Of a stretch of DNA of 64,000 nucleotides, positions 26,850 through 35,859 are shown piece by piece. The DNA lies in assembly GCF_900129845.1 (NCBI RefSeq), contig NZ_FQXB01000006.1:89905-153904 (forward strand), read 5' to 3'. Each line of letters starts with the position of its first letter. Positions within the stretch are counted from its first letter, which is position 1. The notes under the pieces are model-generated. The model did not search any database. It saw only the letters and a program-made list of their open reading frames with translations, and had not been told where the DNA came from. Source of the DNA: Cognatiyoonia sediminum (lineage in GTDB: Bacteria > Pseudomonadota > Alphaproteobacteria > Rhodobacterales > Rhodobacteraceae). Position numbers and translations under genes: made by a program.

Positions 26850-27679
26850 GCACATTTCGATTGGTTTTAGCGGGCTGCATCTTTTGCCTCGCGATATATT
26901 TGTTTGTTTCGGCACCGCCGCCGTTGGAGGAAAGCGGTCAAAGACAGACCGCGGCGCGGGCTGTAGAGGTTGAGCATGTTTTCAGGGCCGTCAATTCGGT
27001 GAACGAAGCCGCGCGGCAGATTTACACCAGCCGGATCGTCGGGCCGGGCAAGCAGGTTGGCTTGGGCTTTGGAGAGGATTGGGCCGAACCGGATGTGGAA
27101 AAGGGGCCGCTGCCTGCGCTGTTTTTGCGCCTTGCCGCGGCGCGGCTTGAGGCAAAGCCGACGCGGTTGAGCCTAAATCTTGGGTCTGATGAGCCGATCA
27201 ACAAATCGAACCTGTTTGATGCGGCTCAGATGGAGGCGTCCGGGATTGTGAAAAGCTCTCGCGAGCCCGTGTTTTCTCAGATTGAGGAAGTTGGGGTGGT
27301 GGGGATGTTCCCTGATATCGCTTCCGCTCAGCCGTGTGTGACCTGTCACAATGAGCATGCCGATAGTCCAAAGGTGGATTGGGAATTGGGTGACGTTATG
27401 GGGGCGACGACATGGACCTATCCTGATGCGGTTTTGGGGGCCGATGAGTATTTGGCGACGACAGAGGCCACGTTTGAAGCGGTCGCGGAAGCCTACACGC
27501 AGTATCTGGATAAAGTATCGGGCTTTGCTGAACCGATCGAGATCGGTAGCGATTGGCCGGATCAAGGCAAGCTCGCCTTGCCCGATCTTGAGACGTTTTT
27601 GACCGAGGTGCGTGCGGCGGCGTCCGCCTCGATCGTGGATGAATTGATCCTGCAGTCTGAGGCGGAGGTGGCGCAATGA
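26846..27679 (+). CDS. Monoheme c-type protein with Tll0287-like (DUF3365) domain
   Basis: The 277-residue protein has an N-terminal membrane anchor (about 4-22). A periplasmic domain follows whose layout (AARQIYTSRIV early, then the heme motif CVTCHN at 164-169) matches the Tll0287-like/DUF3365 heme-sensor fold. In other bacteria such domains sit on sensors or act as redox partners. Here the domain is a stand-alone gene product, so an electron-transfer or redox-sensing subunit is likely. Four-base overlaps with both neighbours indicate coupled translation. Confidence 0.75.
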   Translation: MSTFRLVLAGCIFCLAIYLFVSAPPPLEESGQRQTAARAVEVEHVFRAVNSVNEAARQIYTSRIVGPGKQVGLGFGEDWAEPDVEKGPLPALFLRLAAARLEAKPTRLSLNLGSDEPINKSNLFDAAQMEASGIVKSSREPVFSQIEEVGVVGMFPDIASAQPCVTCHNEHADSPKVDWELGDVMGATTWTYPDAVLGADEYLATTEATFEAVAEAYTQYLDKVSGFAEPIEIGSDWPDQGKLALPDLETFLTEVRAAASASIVDELILQSEAEVAQ

Positions 27680-28158
27680 TTGCGCGGACGTTGAGCATCT
27701 TGAGTACGCCCTACGCTCTGATAGGGCTTGTCGGTTTGCTCTTGGCGGCTGTGGCTTTGAGTGTGGGTTGGCAGGGCGTTGTTCTATCCCCTAACATCCA
27801 GTTTGCGTGGCAATCCGTCACGGGTGTCGGGCTTTTGTCGACGATGATTTACCAGTGGTATCTGCTACGAAAGCGCTGGATTGGGGATATGACGCGGCGC
27901 GATGTGGTGATCCACCGTTGGGCGGGGGTTGCGGCTGTGATCCTGTTCGGTCTTCATGCGGCGCGGTTGGGTCACACATGGATGATGGCGATCACCGTGC
28001 TGTTCATTCTGATCGGGATCACCGGCATTCTGAACAAAGAGGTCATGCGGTACAAAACACGCGGGGCGTATCTGACGTGGTTTTCCATCCACATTGGGCT
28101 GTCCGTGGCAATTGCCCCGCTGATCGCGGTGCATGTTTGGGTGGCGCTGTCGTATTGA
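27676..28158 (+). CDS. Four-helix membrane cytochrome b, predicted diheme
   Basis: The 160-residue protein is four transmembrane helices with short loops (about 10-30, 45-63, 77-98 and 104-120, then a fifth hydrophobic span 133-157). Two His pairs are spaced 14 residues apart: His80/His94 in one helix and His139/His153 in another. This is the pattern of two stacked b hemes across a membrane, as in cytochrome b561 and respiratory cytochromes b. It would carry electrons between the quinone pool and the two periplasmic cytochromes encoded just upstream. The family is not recognised by name. Confidence 0.7.
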   Translation: MIARTLSILSTPYALIGLVGLLLAAVALSVGWQGVVLSPNIQFAWQSVTGVGLLSTMIYQWYLLRKRWIGDMTRRDVVIHRWAGVAAVILFGLHAARLGHTWMMAITVLFILIGITGILNKEVMRYKTRGAYLTWFSIHIGLSVAIAPLIAVHVWVALSY

Positions 28159-28164
28159 AGCCGA

Positions 28165-29790
28165 TCAGTACGTCTTCGCCAAAGCCCGTAATTCGAACTT
28201 CTGAATCTTCCCTGTCGATGTTTTGGGAAGTTCCTGGAACACTACTTTCTTAGGGCATTTGAACCCTGCGAGGCGTTCGCGAGTGAAGGCGATCATTTCC
28301 GCTTCATCCGCGCTGGCGCCGTCTTTGAGTTCGATAAAGGCACAAGGAACCTCGCCCCATTTTTCATCTGGCTTGGCCACAACCGCACAGAGGTTGACGG
28401 CAGGGTGGTGCATCAGGGCGCCTTCGACCTCTACTGAGGAGATGTTTTCGCCGCCAGAGATGATGATGTCTTTGGCGCGGTCAGAGATTTGGATGTAGCC
28501 GTCAGGGTGTTGGATGGCGAGGTCTTCGGAATGGAAATAGCCACCCGCAAAGGATTTGGCGGTCGCCTCGGGGTTTTTGAAATACCCTTTCATGACGGAG
28601 TTGCCGCGCATGACAATCTCACCCTGCGTGCCGCTGTCCATGGTGACCTGCTGCAATTGATCATCGACGACCGTGATATGTTCCATCTGCGGATAAGCGA
28701 CGCCTTGGCGGGCCTTTATCGCGGCTTGGTCTTCGGCAGGAAGATCATCCCATTCGTCGATCCAGACGCATTCGGTGACGTGACCATAGGTCTCGGTGAG
28801 GCCGTAGACCTGCGTGATGTTGAAACCGAGTTTGCCAATGGCTTCCAGTGTTGCGGGCGCAGGCGGCGCGCCTGCGGTGAAGACCTCGATCGTGCGGTCG
28901 AAAGGGCGGCGTTCCTCTTCGGTGGCGTTGACGATCAGGTTCAAAACGATGGGAGCACCGCCGAAATGGGTCACGCCATGGTCTGCGATGGCGTCATAGA
29001 TCGCTTTGGCCGTGATGTCGCGGCAGCAGACAACGGTTCCGCCCATCACAGGCATCATCCATGTGTGGTTCCAGCCATTGCAGTGAAAGAGTGGTACGAT
29101 TTGCAGCAGCGTCGGGAACAGCGTCATGCGCCAGCTGATCGGCGTGCCCATTGTCATCAAATACGCGCCGCGATGATGGTAAACGACGCCCTTTGGACGG
29201 CCTGTGGTGCCGGAGGTATAATTGAGCGCGAGGCTTTCCCATTCGTCCTCCGGCATGATCCATTCAAAATCCGGATCGCCGGTCGTGATGAAACCTTCGT
29301 AGTCGATTTGTTTGCCGATGCCGGCAACGCCTGCGATGGGGTCGGGCACTTCGACGATGCCGGGTGGCTGGCCTTCCATGAGGTCCACAGCTTGCATAAG
29401 GGCGGGCAGGAATTGGCTGTCAACGAGGACGACTTTTGCTTCGCCATGATCGAGAATGTAGGCGATGGTGTCGACGTCGAGCCGCGTGTTGATCGTGTTC
29501 AGGATCGCACCGCAGGCGGGTACGCCGAAGGCGGCTTCGGATTGCGCAGGGGTGTTCGGTAGGATCGTCGCGACCACATCGCCTGATTTGACACCGATTT
29601 TTGTAAGCGCCGAGGCAAGGCGCGAGACGCGGGCGTGGTATTGGCGATAGGTCAGCTGATGATCGCCGTAGATCAGTGCTGTGCGTTCTGGGTAAACGAT
29701 GTTGGCTCTTTGTAGATGGCTCAGCGGTGTCAACGGCGCATAGTTCGCCGTGCATTTTTCCAGCCCTGTTTCGTCTGACATCCAACCCAT
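28165..29790 (-). CDS. Acyl-CoA synthetase, DmdB-like
   Basis: The 541-residue adenylate-forming enzyme has the P-loop YTSGTTGRPKGVVYHH, the YGLTET motif, the HSEDLAIQHPDGYIQI hinge and the C-terminal lysine in PKTSTGKIQK. Length and overall sequence fit medium-chain acyl-CoA ligases. That group includes roseobacter DmdB, which activates methylmercaptopropionate from DMSP breakdown. I cannot tell DMSP-specific from general fatty-acid use by sequence alone. GGGAGA lies 9 bases before the ATG. It converges with the heme operon (6 bp between stops) and diverges from the sulfotransferase gene. Confidence 0.85.
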   Translation of the reverse strand: MGWMSDETGLEKCTANYAPLTPLSHLQRANIVYPERTALIYGDHQLTYRQYHARVSRLASALTKIGVKSGDVVATILPNTPAQSEAAFGVPACGAILNTINTRLDVDTIAYILDHGEAKVVLVDSQFLPALMQAVDLMEGQPPGIVEVPDPIAGVAGIGKQIDYEGFITTGDPDFEWIMPEDEWESLALNYTSGTTGRPKGVVYHHRGAYLMTMGTPISWRMTLFPTLLQIVPLFHCNGWNHTWMMPVMGGTVVCCRDITAKAIYDAIADHGVTHFGGAPIVLNLIVNATEEERRPFDRTIEVFTAGAPPAPATLEAIGKLGFNITQVYGLTETYGHVTECVWIDEWDDLPAEDQAAIKARQGVAYPQMEHITVVDDQLQQVTMDSGTQGEIVMRGNSVMKGYFKNPEATAKSFAGGYFHSEDLAIQHPDGYIQISDRAKDIIISGGENISSVEVEGALMHHPAVNLCAVVAKPDEKWGEVPCAFIELKDGASADEAEMIAFTRERLAGFKCPKKVVFQELPKTSTGKIQKFELRALAKTY

Positions 29791-29893
29791 GGCGCATCTC
29801 CCTTTGTGGTGTGGAAGTTATGCAGAAATTTAAATGTCAGACAATAGAGGTTTTGAGTGAGACAGATGGATTTTGATCGGCCATGGTGGTGGC

Positions 29894-30538
29894 ATGATCA
29901 TCTCTCCGGGCCGTCGATATATCTTTGCGCATATGCCGAAAACAGGTGGTACGTCTTTGGCGTCGGCCTTGGAGGAGCGGGCGCAGAAAGATGACATTTT
30001 GATCGGCGATACACCCAAGGCACTGCGTCGCAAGGGGAGACTGGCGTCACTCACCGCGGCTGGCCGGCTTTGGAAACATTCGACCTTGGCGGATATTGAG
30101 GGTGTGGTCACGCCGGATCAGATGCAGGATTGGTTTGTGGTGACGTTGGTGCGCAATCCGTGGGACCGGATGGTGAGCTATTACAGCTGGGCGCGGGGGC
30201 GGAGTTTTGATCATCCGGTTATTGGCTTGGCCAAATCATTGGAGTTCGAGCAATTTGCGAAAGAGCCAGCGGTTCTGCGTTCTCTGAAAGCCAACCCTGT
30301 TGCGGCCTATACATCGGACCGCCGAGGTGTGGATCATGCCAATCTGGTTGCACGGCTAGAGCATCTCGAAACTGACCTGGAACCTTTATGGGACCACCTT
30401 GAGTTTGAACTAGAGATTCCGCATCTCAATCAATCCGAGAGGGAGCGGGATTATCGGTCGTATTTTGATGCCGACACGCGCGATGCTGTGGCGGAGGTGT
30501 GTCAGGGTGACATTCAAAGATATGGCTATTGTTTCTGA
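29894..30538 (+). CDS. Sulfotransferase family protein
   Basis: The 214-residue protein has the PAPS 5'-phosphosulfate loop PKTGGTS at 15-21 and the 3'-phosphate motif LVRNPWDRMVSYY at 85-97, which define the Sulfotransfer_2 group. It probably transfers sulfate to a glycan, lipid or other acceptor in the cytoplasm; the acceptor is unknown. I chose the ATG at 29894. A TTG seven codons upstream is in frame but gives a glycine-rich extension with no family support. The ribosome site is weak. Confidence 0.8.
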   Translation: MIISPGRRYIFAHMPKTGGTSLASALEERAQKDDILIGDTPKALRRKGRLASLTAAGRLWKHSTLADIEGVVTPDQMQDWFVVTLVRNPWDRMVSYYSWARGRSFDHPVIGLAKSLEFEQFAKEPAVLRSLKANPVAAYTSDRRGVDHANLVARLEHLETDLEPLWDHLEFELEIPHLNQSERERDYRSYFDADTRDAVAEVCQGDIQRYGYCF

Positions 30539-30700
30539 TTTGGAATGAATGCGGATTTTTTCCGACACTGTAGCTCTTACAAAATCAATGCCACATTCTT
30601 ACCATGTTTTCGGCCAATGAAGGGCATCTGCATCACCCTCTATGAAAAGTGATCCGCTCCTATTTTTGAGCGTTTCACACAAAAAAAAAGGGGGTGAGGT

Positions 30701-31234
30701 ATGGATAGTGCATCGTTAACCCTTGATACGGCGGTAGAGTCCTCAATCTTGCAAATTGGGGACAGGCATTCTGTGCCACATGTGGGTTTGCTTTCCGGAC
30801 AGAAGGTTATCACAACAGCGGGCCAAATCCCCGTTGAAGCGGTGGAATCTGGGACGCGGTTGCTGACCTTTGACGGTGGATATCAGCCCGTGACTGATGT
30901 TCGCCGAGAGCGCTTGCCTCTCGGGGCAAGTGTGATGGTGGTACCCAAGGGCGTTTTTGGCAATCAGGGTGAGATACTGATGCTGCCCGAACAGGATGTT
31001 ATCTTTGATCTTGATATGTCTGCGGAGGCCTTCGTTGACCCATTCGCAATGATCCGAGCCAGTGACCTTTCGGGGCATTGGGGGATCAAACCGCGCGTGG
31101 TTCTTGAGCCTTTGCTGTCGACACAGATCCTGTTTGCGCAGGATGAGGTTCTTCGCACGTCGGTTGCGGCAATGTTCCATTGCCCGCAAGCGGTGGGCGC
31201 AGAGGTCATGCTAGATCAAAGACAAGCTGCATAA
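30701..31234 (+). CDS. Hint-domain-like protein, without the usual nucleophile
   Basis: The 177-residue protein contains the strand pattern of Hint (hedgehog/intein) modules common in roseobacters: GLLSGQKVITTAGQIPVEAV followed by LLTFDGGYQPVTDVRRERL. In active members the domain begins with Cys in a CF-x-x-GT motif; here that position reads GLLSGQKVIT, so autoprocessing is unlikely. It has no signal peptide, although extracellular Hint proteins often lack one. A purine-rich GGGGGTGAGG site precedes the ATG. A strong terminator follows. Confidence 0.65.
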   Translation: MDSASLTLDTAVESSILQIGDRHSVPHVGLLSGQKVITTAGQIPVEAVESGTRLLTFDGGYQPVTDVRRERLPLGASVMVVPKGVFGNQGEILMLPEQDVIFDLDMSAEAFVDPFAMIRASDLSGHWGIKPRVVLEPLLSTQILFAQDEVLRTSVAAMFHCPQAVGAEVMLDQRQAA

Positions 31235-31235
31235 G

Positions 31236-31272
31236 AAAAGGGGCGCTAGCGGGTGGCCAGCGCCCCTTTTTT
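31236..31272. terminator. Bidirectional intrinsic terminator
   Basis: AAAAGGGGCGCT (31236-31247) and AGCGCCCCTTTT (31259-31270) form a 12-pair stem with an 11-base loop, followed by more T on the plus strand and by TTTT on the minus strand. It separates the Hint-like gene from the opposing fadB/J-type gene. Confidence 0.9.
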
Positions 31273-31285
31273 GTTTTTCCGACGC

Positions 31286-33484
31286 TTAAGCAGCGGCTTT
31301 GCCGGCACCGTAGATGCTGTAGAAAGAAACGTTTTTATCGGCCATTTCACGCAATAGGTTCGGCGTCGCAAAGCGTTCGCCGTGGGTTGCGGCAAGCTGA
31401 TCGCAGCGTTCTGCGGCGTATGGCGCGCCGATGATGTCGAGCCAGCTGAATGGGCCGCCGGACCAAGGTGCAAAGCCCCAGCCTAGGATCGCTCCAACGT
31501 CGCCTTCGCGGATGTCTTCCAGCACGTTTTCTTCCAACGCACGGACCGCTTCGAGGACTTGTGCAAAGAGCAGGCGGTGCTGCACTTCAAGGAGTTCAGG
31601 CTGTTCGTCGGCAACTGGGTATTGGTCCGCTAGACCTTCCCACAGACCTTGGCGTTTGCCCTTTTCGTCGTAGGCGTAGAAACCGGAGTTTGATTTGCGG
31701 CCCAAGCGGCCTTCGTCAAACATCCAGAACAGAACTTGGTCGACTTCCTCATTCGGGTAATCGTCGCTCATTGCCGCTTTCGTGGCTTTCGCGATCTTTA
31801 CGCCGAGATCGATGGAGGTTTCATCCGTCAGCTGAAGAGGGCCGAGCGGCATACCAACAAGCTTCGCTGCGTTTTCGATCAACGCAGGCTCCACGCCTTC
31901 TTTAACCATGCGGATCCCTTCGTTGATGTAAGGGATGATGCAGCGGTTGGCGTAGAAGAACCGTTCGTCGTTTACGACGATTGGTGTCTTGCGGATCTGG
32001 CGCACGAAATCGAGCGACTTGGCTACCGCACGGTCGCCTGTTTCTTTACCCTTGATGATCTCTACCAACATCATCTTGTCCACTGGGGAGAAGAAGTGGA
32101 TGCCGATGAACTGTTCCGGACGCACAGAGGCCTTCGCAAGTTCAGTGATCGGGAGTGTGGAAGTATTGGTGGCAAATATGCAGTCTTCGCCGACGATGGC
32201 TTCGACTTTCTTCGTCATATCGGCCTTGACGCCCACGTCTTCGAACACGGCTTCAACGATCAGATCGCAGCCTTTGAGGGCTTCGAGATCTGTTGTGGCG
32301 TTGATCAGGCCAAGCACGGCTTCTTTCTTCTCTTCAGTCGCCTTTTTGCGCTTGATCCCCTTGTCCATGTAATCGGCAGTGTAAGATTTGCCTTTGTCGG
32401 CGGCGTCTTGATCACGGTCGATCAGGACAACTTCGATCCCAGCTAAGGCGGAGACGAGAGAGATACCCGCCCCCATCATACCAGCGCCCAGAACGCCAAC
32501 TTTCTTGACCTTCTGATCATCGACATCAGGACGGTTTGCGCCTTTCTCCAAGGCTTCTTTGTTGATGAAGAGGGAGCGGATCATCGCTTCCGACGATGGG
32601 TTCATCAGAACATGTGTGAACCAGCGGGCTTCGATTTTGATCGCTGTGTCGAAAGGAACCAATGCGCCTTCGTATGCGGCGGATAGCAGGGCCTTTGCCG
32701 CAGGATAGACGCCCTTGGTGCGACCGTTGATCATGGCAGAGGCGCCAACGTAGGTCATGAAGCCGGCAGGGTGGTAGGGCGCGCCGCCAGGCATTTTGTA
32801 GCCCTTCTCATCCCATGGTTTGACGATTGTAGGTTCGGAAAGAACCCATGCTTTCGCAGCGGAAAGCAATTCGTCAGCAGGCACGACTTCGTCGATCAAA
32901 CCAGCCGCTTTGGCTTTCTTTGGATCGCTCAGCTTGCCTTCCAAAAGGAACGGTGATGCGGCCATCGCGCCCATCTTACGTACAAGGCGTGTGGTGCCGC
33001 CCATGCCTGGGAAGATACCGACCATGATTTCAGGAAGGCCAATTTTTGCTTTTGGGTTGTCTGCGGCAAAGATGCGGTGGCACGAGAGCGGGATTTCATA
33101 CCCGATGCCGAGCGCTGTGCCGGGCAGGGCCGCTGCGATTGGTTTGCCGCCCTTGTTTGTCTTTGGGTCCATGCCAGCCCGTTCGATGTTACGCAGAACA
33201 CCGTGACACTGCATCAAGCCGTCCATCAGGCCAGCGGCAGGGTTCTCGCCCGCGCTTTCCTTCATCTTCGCGATGATGTTGAGATCCATACCACCAGCAA
33301 ATGAGCCTTCTTTGCCCGAGGTGATGACGATACCTTTCACGGCGTCATCGACAAGCGCTTCGTTGACCAGCGCATTGAGATCAACAAATCCTTGTTGGTT
33401 CATCACGTTCATGGATTTGCCAACTGTGTCCCAAGTGATGACGGCGACACCATCGGCGTCTGTGGCCATTGTAAAGTCAGTCAT
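31286..33484 (-). CDS. fadJ: Bifunctional enoyl-CoA hydratase / 3-hydroxyacyl-CoA dehydrogenase (FadB/FadJ type)
   Basis: The enzyme does the second and third steps of beta-oxidation. The 732-residue chain has an N-terminal crotonase domain with catalytic Glu130 (GTALGIGYE) and Glu152 (LPEIMVGIFPGMGGT). Next come the NAD-binding domain with GAGMMGAG at 333-340, and the dehydrogenase C-terminal domains (IGIHFFSPVDKMMLVEII). It is the last gene of the beta-oxidation operon, 36 bp after the NTF2-like gene. Naming it fadJ or fadB is arbitrary from sequence; many roseobacter records call it fadB-like. A bidirectional terminator follows. Confidence 0.92.
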   Translation of the reverse strand: MTDFTMATDADGVAVITWDTVGKSMNVMNQQGFVDLNALVNEALVDDAVKGIVITSGKEGSFAGGMDLNIIAKMKESAGENPAAGLMDGLMQCHGVLRNIERAGMDPKTNKGGKPIAAALPGTALGIGYEIPLSCHRIFAADNPKAKIGLPEIMVGIFPGMGGTTRLVRKMGAMAASPFLLEGKLSDPKKAKAAGLIDEVVPADELLSAAKAWVLSEPTIVKPWDEKGYKMPGGAPYHPAGFMTYVGASAMINGRTKGVYPAAKALLSAAYEGALVPFDTAIKIEARWFTHVLMNPSSEAMIRSLFINKEALEKGANRPDVDDQKVKKVGVLGAGMMGAGISLVSALAGIEVVLIDRDQDAADKGKSYTADYMDKGIKRKKATEEKKEAVLGLINATTDLEALKGCDLIVEAVFEDVGVKADMTKKVEAIVGEDCIFATNTSTLPITELAKASVRPEQFIGIHFFSPVDKMMLVEIIKGKETGDRAVAKSLDFVRQIRKTPIVVNDERFFYANRCIIPYINEGIRMVKEGVEPALIENAAKLVGMPLGPLQLTDETSIDLGVKIAKATKAAMSDDYPNEEVDQVLFWMFDEGRLGRKSNSGFYAYDEKGKRQGLWEGLADQYPVADEQPELLEVQHRLLFAQVLEAVRALEENVLEDIREGDVGAILGWGFAPWSGGPFSWLDIIGAPYAAERCDQLAATHGERFATPNLLREMADKNVSFYSIYGAGKAAA

Positions 33485-33520
33485 ATCTTTTCTCTCTTTC
33501 TCAGCGCGCGGTGTTGGAAC

Positions 33521-33982
33521 TTACCGCTTTCTCGCTTTGTTCATTTCGTCTCGAACGGGTTTCTCAAAATCCGTATCTATTTTCGTTTTGCTGTCCGACG
33601 TGCAAAACCGCCATTCCAGCCCAAGGTACATTGCGACGGTCTCCGAAGGCTCCGCGGCCAACACGACCTTTCCATCGCCATCAAAAAAGGTCAGATCGAA
33701 GGTCGCGATGATCACATCTTGCGTTTTGAACTTGGCCTTCAAACATGTGCGTTTGCAGTTTGTTGCACCAAGGTCTGTGACGTAGGTGCGGTACCAATCA
33801 AATGCTGCGACCAACTCCTCGTAGGTTTCGATCCTGATGACGCTTGATCCCACCCCGAAGTGGTAAGGAAGGTGCAACGTTGAGGCCAAGACTGGCATGT
33901 CAGCGGCGAAGAAGGCTTCGTCCGTCCGGTCCAGCAGGTCTTGAACGATGTCAAATGCTTCCTGGTCTCGGGGTGAGGCCAT
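33521..33982 (-). CDS. NTF2/SnoaL-like small protein in the beta-oxidation operon
   Basis: This 153-residue protein has the length and alternating pattern of the NTF2-like fold: an N-terminal helix pair (FDIVQDLLDRTDEAFFAAD) followed by a sheet (VIIATFDLTFFDGDGKVV, then LGLEWRFC). No catalytic residues are clear. It lies 4 bp after the fadA stop and before the fadB/J gene, so it is co-transcribed and may assist acyl-CoA breakdown. The start at 33982 is the first ATG after the fadA stop. Confidence 0.6.
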   Translation of the reverse strand: MASPRDQEAFDIVQDLLDRTDEAFFAADMPVLASTLHLPYHFGVGSSVIRIETYEELVAAFDWYRTYVTDLGATNCKRTCLKAKFKTQDVIIATFDLTFFDGDGKVVLAAEPSETVAMYLGLEWRFCTSDSKTKIDTDFEKPVRDEMNKARKR

Positions 33983-33986
33983 GCAG

Positions 33987-35198
33987 TTATACCCTTTCGA
34001 TGATTGTTGCCGCACCCATGCCGGACGCGATGCAGAGCGTGGCGAGGCCGGTGCCTTTGCCGGTGCGCTCCAATTCGTCCAGCAATGTGCCGATGATGAT
34101 CGCGCCTGTCGCACCCAGCGGGTGGCCCATCGCAATAGAGCCGCCGTTAACGTTGACGAGGCTGTCATCGACATCAAAGCGCTGCATGAAGCGCAGAACA
34201 ACGGAAGCGAATGCTTCGTTCACTTCGAAAAGGTCGATGTCGCTGATCGACATGCCTGAATCCGCGAGGATCTTTTCGGTCACTGGAACCGGTCCTGTCA
34301 GCATGATGGTTGGATCCGTGCCGATTTTTGCGGTCGCTTTGATGCGTGCGCGAGGTTTCAGGCCATGTGCTTCGCCGAACTCTTTGTTACCGATCAGAAC
34401 GCCTGCGGAGCCGTCCACGATACCAGAGGAGTTACCCGCGTGGTGGATGTGGTTGATTTTTTCCAGATGCGGGTATTTGAGCAGGGCAACATTGTCGAAG
34501 CCCGGCATCACTTCACCCATCTGCTGGAACGACGCGTTCAAAGACCCAAGCGCCTGCATGTCCGTGCCGGGGCGCATGTATTCGTCGTTGTCGAGGATCG
34601 TCAGGCCATTGATGTCCTTGACGGGAACGATGGATTTCTCAAACCGATTGTCAGCCCAAGCTGCTGCTGCGCGGTTTTGGCTTTCGACAGCTAGTGCGTC
34701 GGCGTCATCACGCGAAAACCCATATTCGGTTGCGATGATGTCAGCTGAAATACCCTGTGGCACGAAATACGTGTCCATCGCGATGGATGGGTCAACCGCA
34801 ATCGCAGCACCGTCGGAGCCCATGGCCACACGGCCCATCATTTCGACACCGCCAGCGATGTAAGCTTGGCCTGCGCCGCCTTTGACTTGGTTCGCGGCGA
34901 GGTTCACAGCTTCCATACCAGACGCACAGAAACGGTTGATGGCAAGGCCTGGGATGCTTTCATCAAGGTCGGAGGCCAAAACAGCGGTTCGTGCAAGGCA
35001 GCCGCCTTGTTCGCCAACTTGGGTCACGTTGCCCCAGATCACGTCCTCGACCGCGTGGCCTTCGAGGCCGTTGCGCTCTTTAAGGGAATTCAAAACACCT
35101 GCGGAAAGGCGTGCTGATGTCACCTCATGCAAGCTGCCGTCTTTGCGGCCTTTGCCACGCGGGGTGCGTACGGCATCGTAGATATAGGCTTCTGTCAT
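33987..35198 (-). CDS. fadA: Acetyl-CoA C-acyltransferase (thiolase)
   Basis: The 403-residue thiolase performs the final, CoA-dependent cleavage of beta-oxidation. The nucleophile is Cys91 in NRFCASGMEA; the GGSIAMGHPLGATG motif supplies the catalytic His, and LCIASGMGAA near the C-terminus carries the second Cys. AAGGAG precedes the ATG at 35198. A degradative role is inferred from the operon, since biosynthetic thiolases are similar. Confidence 0.93.
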   Translation of the reverse strand: MTEAYIYDAVRTPRGKGRKDGSLHEVTSARLSAGVLNSLKERNGLEGHAVEDVIWGNVTQVGEQGGCLARTAVLASDLDESIPGLAINRFCASGMEAVNLAANQVKGGAGQAYIAGGVEMMGRVAMGSDGAAIAVDPSIAMDTYFVPQGISADIIATEYGFSRDDADALAVESQNRAAAAWADNRFEKSIVPVKDINGLTILDNDEYMRPGTDMQALGSLNASFQQMGEVMPGFDNVALLKYPHLEKINHIHHAGNSSGIVDGSAGVLIGNKEFGEAHGLKPRARIKATAKIGTDPTIMLTGPVPVTEKILADSGMSISDIDLFEVNEAFASVVLRFMQRFDVDDSLVNVNGGSIAMGHPLGATGAIIIGTLLDELERTGKGTGLATLCIASGMGAATIIERV

Positions 35199-35209
35199 TG
35201 TCGTCTCCT

Positions 35210-35842
35210 TCAGGATGCGCCGGGGAAGGCTCGGGGCATCAGATCATAGGGGTGTTTCCAACCGTCGAGTGCTGAGATGTTGCCCAGCCAACGGTCGATA
35301 TTGGGAAAATCGGTGCGGTTAAATCCAAAGGGTTCTGGGTAATAGAGATAGGAACAGCAGGAGAGGTCTGCATTGGTGACGTTGCGACCAACGATCCAAT
35401 CACGTCCCTCTAGGTGCATGTTCAAAGTATTATAAGCCGCAGCGAGACGGCTTTGGCTGAACTTGATGACTTGTTCTGGGCGTTTGTCTTCGGGAAGGAA
35501 GTTCATCAAAAAGCGGGTCATGCCAGCTTGAGAGCTGAGTTTGTGATTGTCCCACAAGACCCAGCGCAGAACTTCGTATTTCTCTGCAGCTTCACCGCCA
35601 AACTTGCCGGTTTTGTCGGTGATATATTGCTGAATGGCGCCGGACTGGCTGAGGCTGAAATCGCCGTCGATCAAAAGCGGGGCCTCTGCCATGACGTTCT
35701 GTTCGCGATAGGCGTCGGTGCGGGAGCCGCCGTTGAAGAAATCAACTTTGACAACCTCCCACTCAAGCCCTGCGAGTTCGAGGGCGAGGGCGGCTTTGTA
35801 GGCGTTTCCGCTTTCGCCGAAGCAATGCAGTTTGATTGTCAT
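35210..35842 (-). CDS. Glutathione S-transferase family protein
   Basis: The 210-residue protein has a thioredoxin-like N-terminal domain (1-78, with EAPLLIDGDFSLSQSGAIQQYI carrying the glutathione-binding cis-Pro and Ser) and an all-helical C-terminal domain. The active-site position near residue 9-12 reads GESGNAYK, so a serine-type GST is possible. The gene is 11 bp before fadA in the beta-oxidation operon. Its exact role there is unknown. Confidence 0.8.
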   Translation of the reverse strand: MTIKLHCFGESGNAYKAALALELAGLEWEVVKVDFFNGGSRTDAYREQNVMAEAPLLIDGDFSLSQSGAIQQYITDKTGKFGGEAAEKYEVLRWVLWDNHKLSSQAGMTRFLMNFLPEDKRPEQVIKFSQSRLAAAYNTLNMHLEGRDWIVGRNVTNADLSCCSYLYYPEPFGFNRTDFPNIDRWLGNISALDGWKHPYDLMPRAFPGAS

Positions 35843-35859
35843 ATCGCGACCTCCCTTCG

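Noticed and set aside
28489..29562. Long plus-strand open frame of 357 codons opposite the acyl-CoA synthetase gene
   Set aside because: Antisense shadow; the minus-strand gene has all adenylate-enzyme motifs.
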